From CAYPTI01 sp964413525 [NCBI: uncultured bacterium] (GTDB taxonomy: Bacteria; T1Sed10-126), in assembly GCA_964413525.1 (NCBI GenBank), contig CAYPTI010000024.1:1-6311 (forward strand): a DNA stretch of 6,311 nucleotides, given 5' to 3'. The notes under the pieces were generated by a model. The model was not told the DNA's origin. It made no database searches and saw only the letters and a list, made by a program, of their open reading frames with translations. This document shows positions 5,490-6,311 of this stretch, piece after piece. The position numbers were made by a program, and so were the translations under genes. Numbering within the stretch: the first letter of the stretch is position 1; every line of letters begins with the position of its first letter.

Positions 5490-5693
5490 ATGGAACCCGA
5501 TCAGCTCCGGGAGATGACCGACGAGGAGCTTCAGGCCAAGGTGGAGGAACTGAAAGAGGAGCAGTCCAACCTGCGCATGCAGCAGGCCGTGACCACGCTC
5601 GAAAATCCAATGAGGCTTCGACATATTCAAAAGACCGTGGCCCGCATTAAGACCGTGCTCCGGGAACGAGAACTTGAGGAGGCAGAATTATGA
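5490..5693 (+). CDS. rpmC: Large ribosomal subunit protein L29 (uL29)
   Basis: L29 is a small helical 50S protein beside L23 at the exit tunnel. The product has 67 residues (E. coli 63). The two-helix pattern is clear: QLREMTDEELQAKVEELKEE in helix 1, then NLRMQQAVTTLENPMRLR and a second helix with IQKTVARIKTVLRERE (46-61). LENPMR followed by ARIKT is the family signature. The C-terminus adds an acidic ELEEAEL. The start is ATG 5490, but its SD is weak (GGGA at 5473-5476, 13 nt away), so initiation probably depends on ribosomes ending rplP three bases upstream. It is the last gene of the shared-frame block. Its end carries the strong SD of rpsQ and overlaps that gene by ATGA. Confidence 0.96.
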   Translation: MEPDQLREMTDEELQAKVEELKEEQSNLRMQQAVTTLENPMRLRHIQKTVARIKTVLRERELEEAEL

Positions 5694-5971
5694 ACTCCGT
5701 TGATCACCGTCGTAAGGTTCGTCAGGGCACGGTTGTGTCCGATCGAATGGACAAGACCATCGTGGTGGAGGTCGTCACGAACCGACAGCATCCGCTGTAC
5801 AAAAAACACCTGGAGCGGGATTCCCGGCTCCACGTTCACGACGAAGAGGAACGGGCTCGCGAGGGCGATGTGGTTCAGATCCGTGAGACGCGACCGATCA
5901 GCAAAACCAAGAACTGGATCCTGGAAGACATTCTTGAGAAGTCCTCCGCCCGCGGGGAGGAAGAGGAATGA
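5690..5971 (+). CDS. rpsQ: Small ribosomal subunit protein S17 (uS17)
   Basis: S17 is a primary 16S rRNA-binding protein with an OB fold. The product has 93 residues (E. coli 84). It shows [21 protein letters not shown] (8-28), HPLYKKH (34-40), [21 protein letters not shown] (56-76) and the WILEDILEK end. The extra length is a hydrophilic tail ending SSARGEEEE, and DEEER at 51-55 is also acidic; the hand-counted net charge is about -1, against a clearly basic E. coli protein. The start is ATG 5690, overlapping the rpmC stop as ATGA, with GAGGAGG (5676-5682) 7 nt upstream. Its own TGA overlaps the rplN start in the same way. Confidence 0.97.
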   Translation: MNSVDHRRKVRQGTVVSDRMDKTIVVEVVTNRQHPLYKKHLERDSRLHVHDEEERAREGDVVQIRETRPISKTKNWILEDILEKSSARGEEEE

Positions 5972-6311
5972 TTCAGCAGGAATCCCGCCTGGACGTGGCC
6001 GACAATTCCGGCGGCCGTCAGCTCCAGTGCATCAAGGTGCTCGGGAACTCCCGCCAGCGATACGCCGGGCTCGGGGATACCATCGTGGCCAGCGTCAAGA
6101 AGGCGATCCCGGACGGCGAAGTCGAACAGGGAGAGGTGGTCCGGGCCGTCATCGTTCGGACCAACCGGGAGCATCGACGAAACGACGGAAGCTACGTCCG
6201 GTTCGACAACAACGCCGCGGTGATCCTGGATCCCGAGGGGATTCCGGTCGGGACCCGGATCTTCGGGCCGATCGCCCGGGAGCTCCGTGACCGCCGGTTC
6301 GCCCGCATTAT
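5968..6311 (+). CDS. rplN: Large ribosomal subunit protein L14 (uL14), 3' end outside window
   Basis: L14 is a 50S protein at the subunit interface (bridges B5/B8) and the binding site of the silencing factor RsfS in bacteria. The frame stays open from ATG 5968 to the window edge, giving 114 full codons of an expected 120 or so, so only a few C-terminal residues are missing. Recognised blocks are [17 protein letters not shown] (1-17), [44 protein letters not shown] and [17 protein letters not shown]. The start overlaps the rpsQ stop as ATGA, with GGGGAGGAAGAGG (5954-5966) just upstream. In many bacteria it opens the spc operon; here it is coupled to rpsQ with no gap, so S10 and spc genes look like one transcription unit. 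Confidence 0.97.
   Translation, partial: MIQQESRLDVADNSGGRQLQCIKVLGNSRQRYAGLGDTIVASVKKAIPDGEVEQGEVVRAVIVRTNREHRRNDGSYVRFDNNAAVILDPEGIPVGTRIFGPIARELRDRRFARI

Noticed and set aside
3675-5630. 651-codon open frame on the - strand
   Set aside because: Its codons are exactly in register with the shared frame of rpsS-rplV-rpsC-rplP-rpmC. It stays open only because those genes avoid TTA, CTA and TCA codons and because TAA stops read as TTA on the reverse strand. The translation has no recognisable domain; it is a by-product of the frame-locked block.
5811-5832. Hairpin inside rpsQ (TGGAGC/GCTCCA with inner GGG/CCC and one bulged G)
   Set aside because: Only 9 pairs with a bulge, made of ordinary codons; within what chance gives in GC-rich coding sequence.
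5700-6290. 196-codon + strand frame across rpsQ and rplN
   Set aside because: Out-of-frame shadow of two well-recognised genes, rich in Arg, Pro and Gly as expected for a shifted GC-rich frame.
1-6311. Mobile elements, CRISPR, tRNA or rRNA genes, novel defence or metabolic genes
   Set aside because: Apart from the roughly 200-nt tuf-rpsJ gap, essentially all sequence is filled by known translation genes. No inverted terminal repeats, repeat arrays or RNA gene signatures were seen.

Overview
The window is a stretch of bacterial chromosome holding the 3' part of tuf (EF-Tu) followed by the S10 ribosomal-protein operon and the first gene of the spc operon. All twelve genes lie on the + strand in the classical order: tuf' | rpsJ, rplC, rplD, rplW, rplB, rpsS, rplV, rpsC, rplP, rpmC, rpsQ, rplN'. 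Both ends are cut: tuf lacks about its first 100 codons and rplN lacks its last few. There is no sign of a mobile element, CRISPR array, tRNA or rRNA, and no gene of unknown family.

Organism: a bacterium with high GC (about 60% judged by eye), strong Shine-Dalgarno sequences and GTG/TTG starts. The proteins are clearly bacterial, but several differ at positions that are close to universal: the S19 N-terminus, the L2 RHxGGGHK loop, the S10 loop near residue 56, and the L4 tip. By hand count, L23 and L4 carry net negative charge, while S10, S19 and S17 are close to neutral. That is unusual for these normally basic proteins and hints at a halophilic or otherwise acid-shifted proteome. I cannot name the phylum from sequence alone; the strong SD motifs argue against a typical Bacteroidota member.

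Layout: tuf ends at 893 and is followed by a very strong intrinsic terminator (910-942). An AT-richer stretch (about 980-1045) carries a probable promoter for the S10 operon, overlapped by a TGACGG-N10-CCGTCA dyad. The rpsJ leader would be only about 45 nt, too short for an E. coli-type S10 leader. From rpsJ onward the genes are packed with gaps of at most 16 nt or short overlaps. The five genes rpsS-rplV-rpsC-rplP-rpmC share one reading frame and are separated by TAA plus exactly one codon. rpmC/rpsQ and rpsQ/rplN are joined by ATGA overlaps.

Function: the proteins are components of the two ribosomal subunits (S10, S19, S3, S17; L3, L4, L23, L2, L22, L16, L29, L14) plus the elongation factor delivering aminoacyl-tRNA. 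Dense translational coupling would keep their synthesis close to equimolar. I see no new system here. What deserves a second look is the frame-locked gene block, a long hairpin inside rplD built with a codon that is otherwise avoided, the dyad over the rpsJ promoter, and the protein-level deviations listed in the findings.
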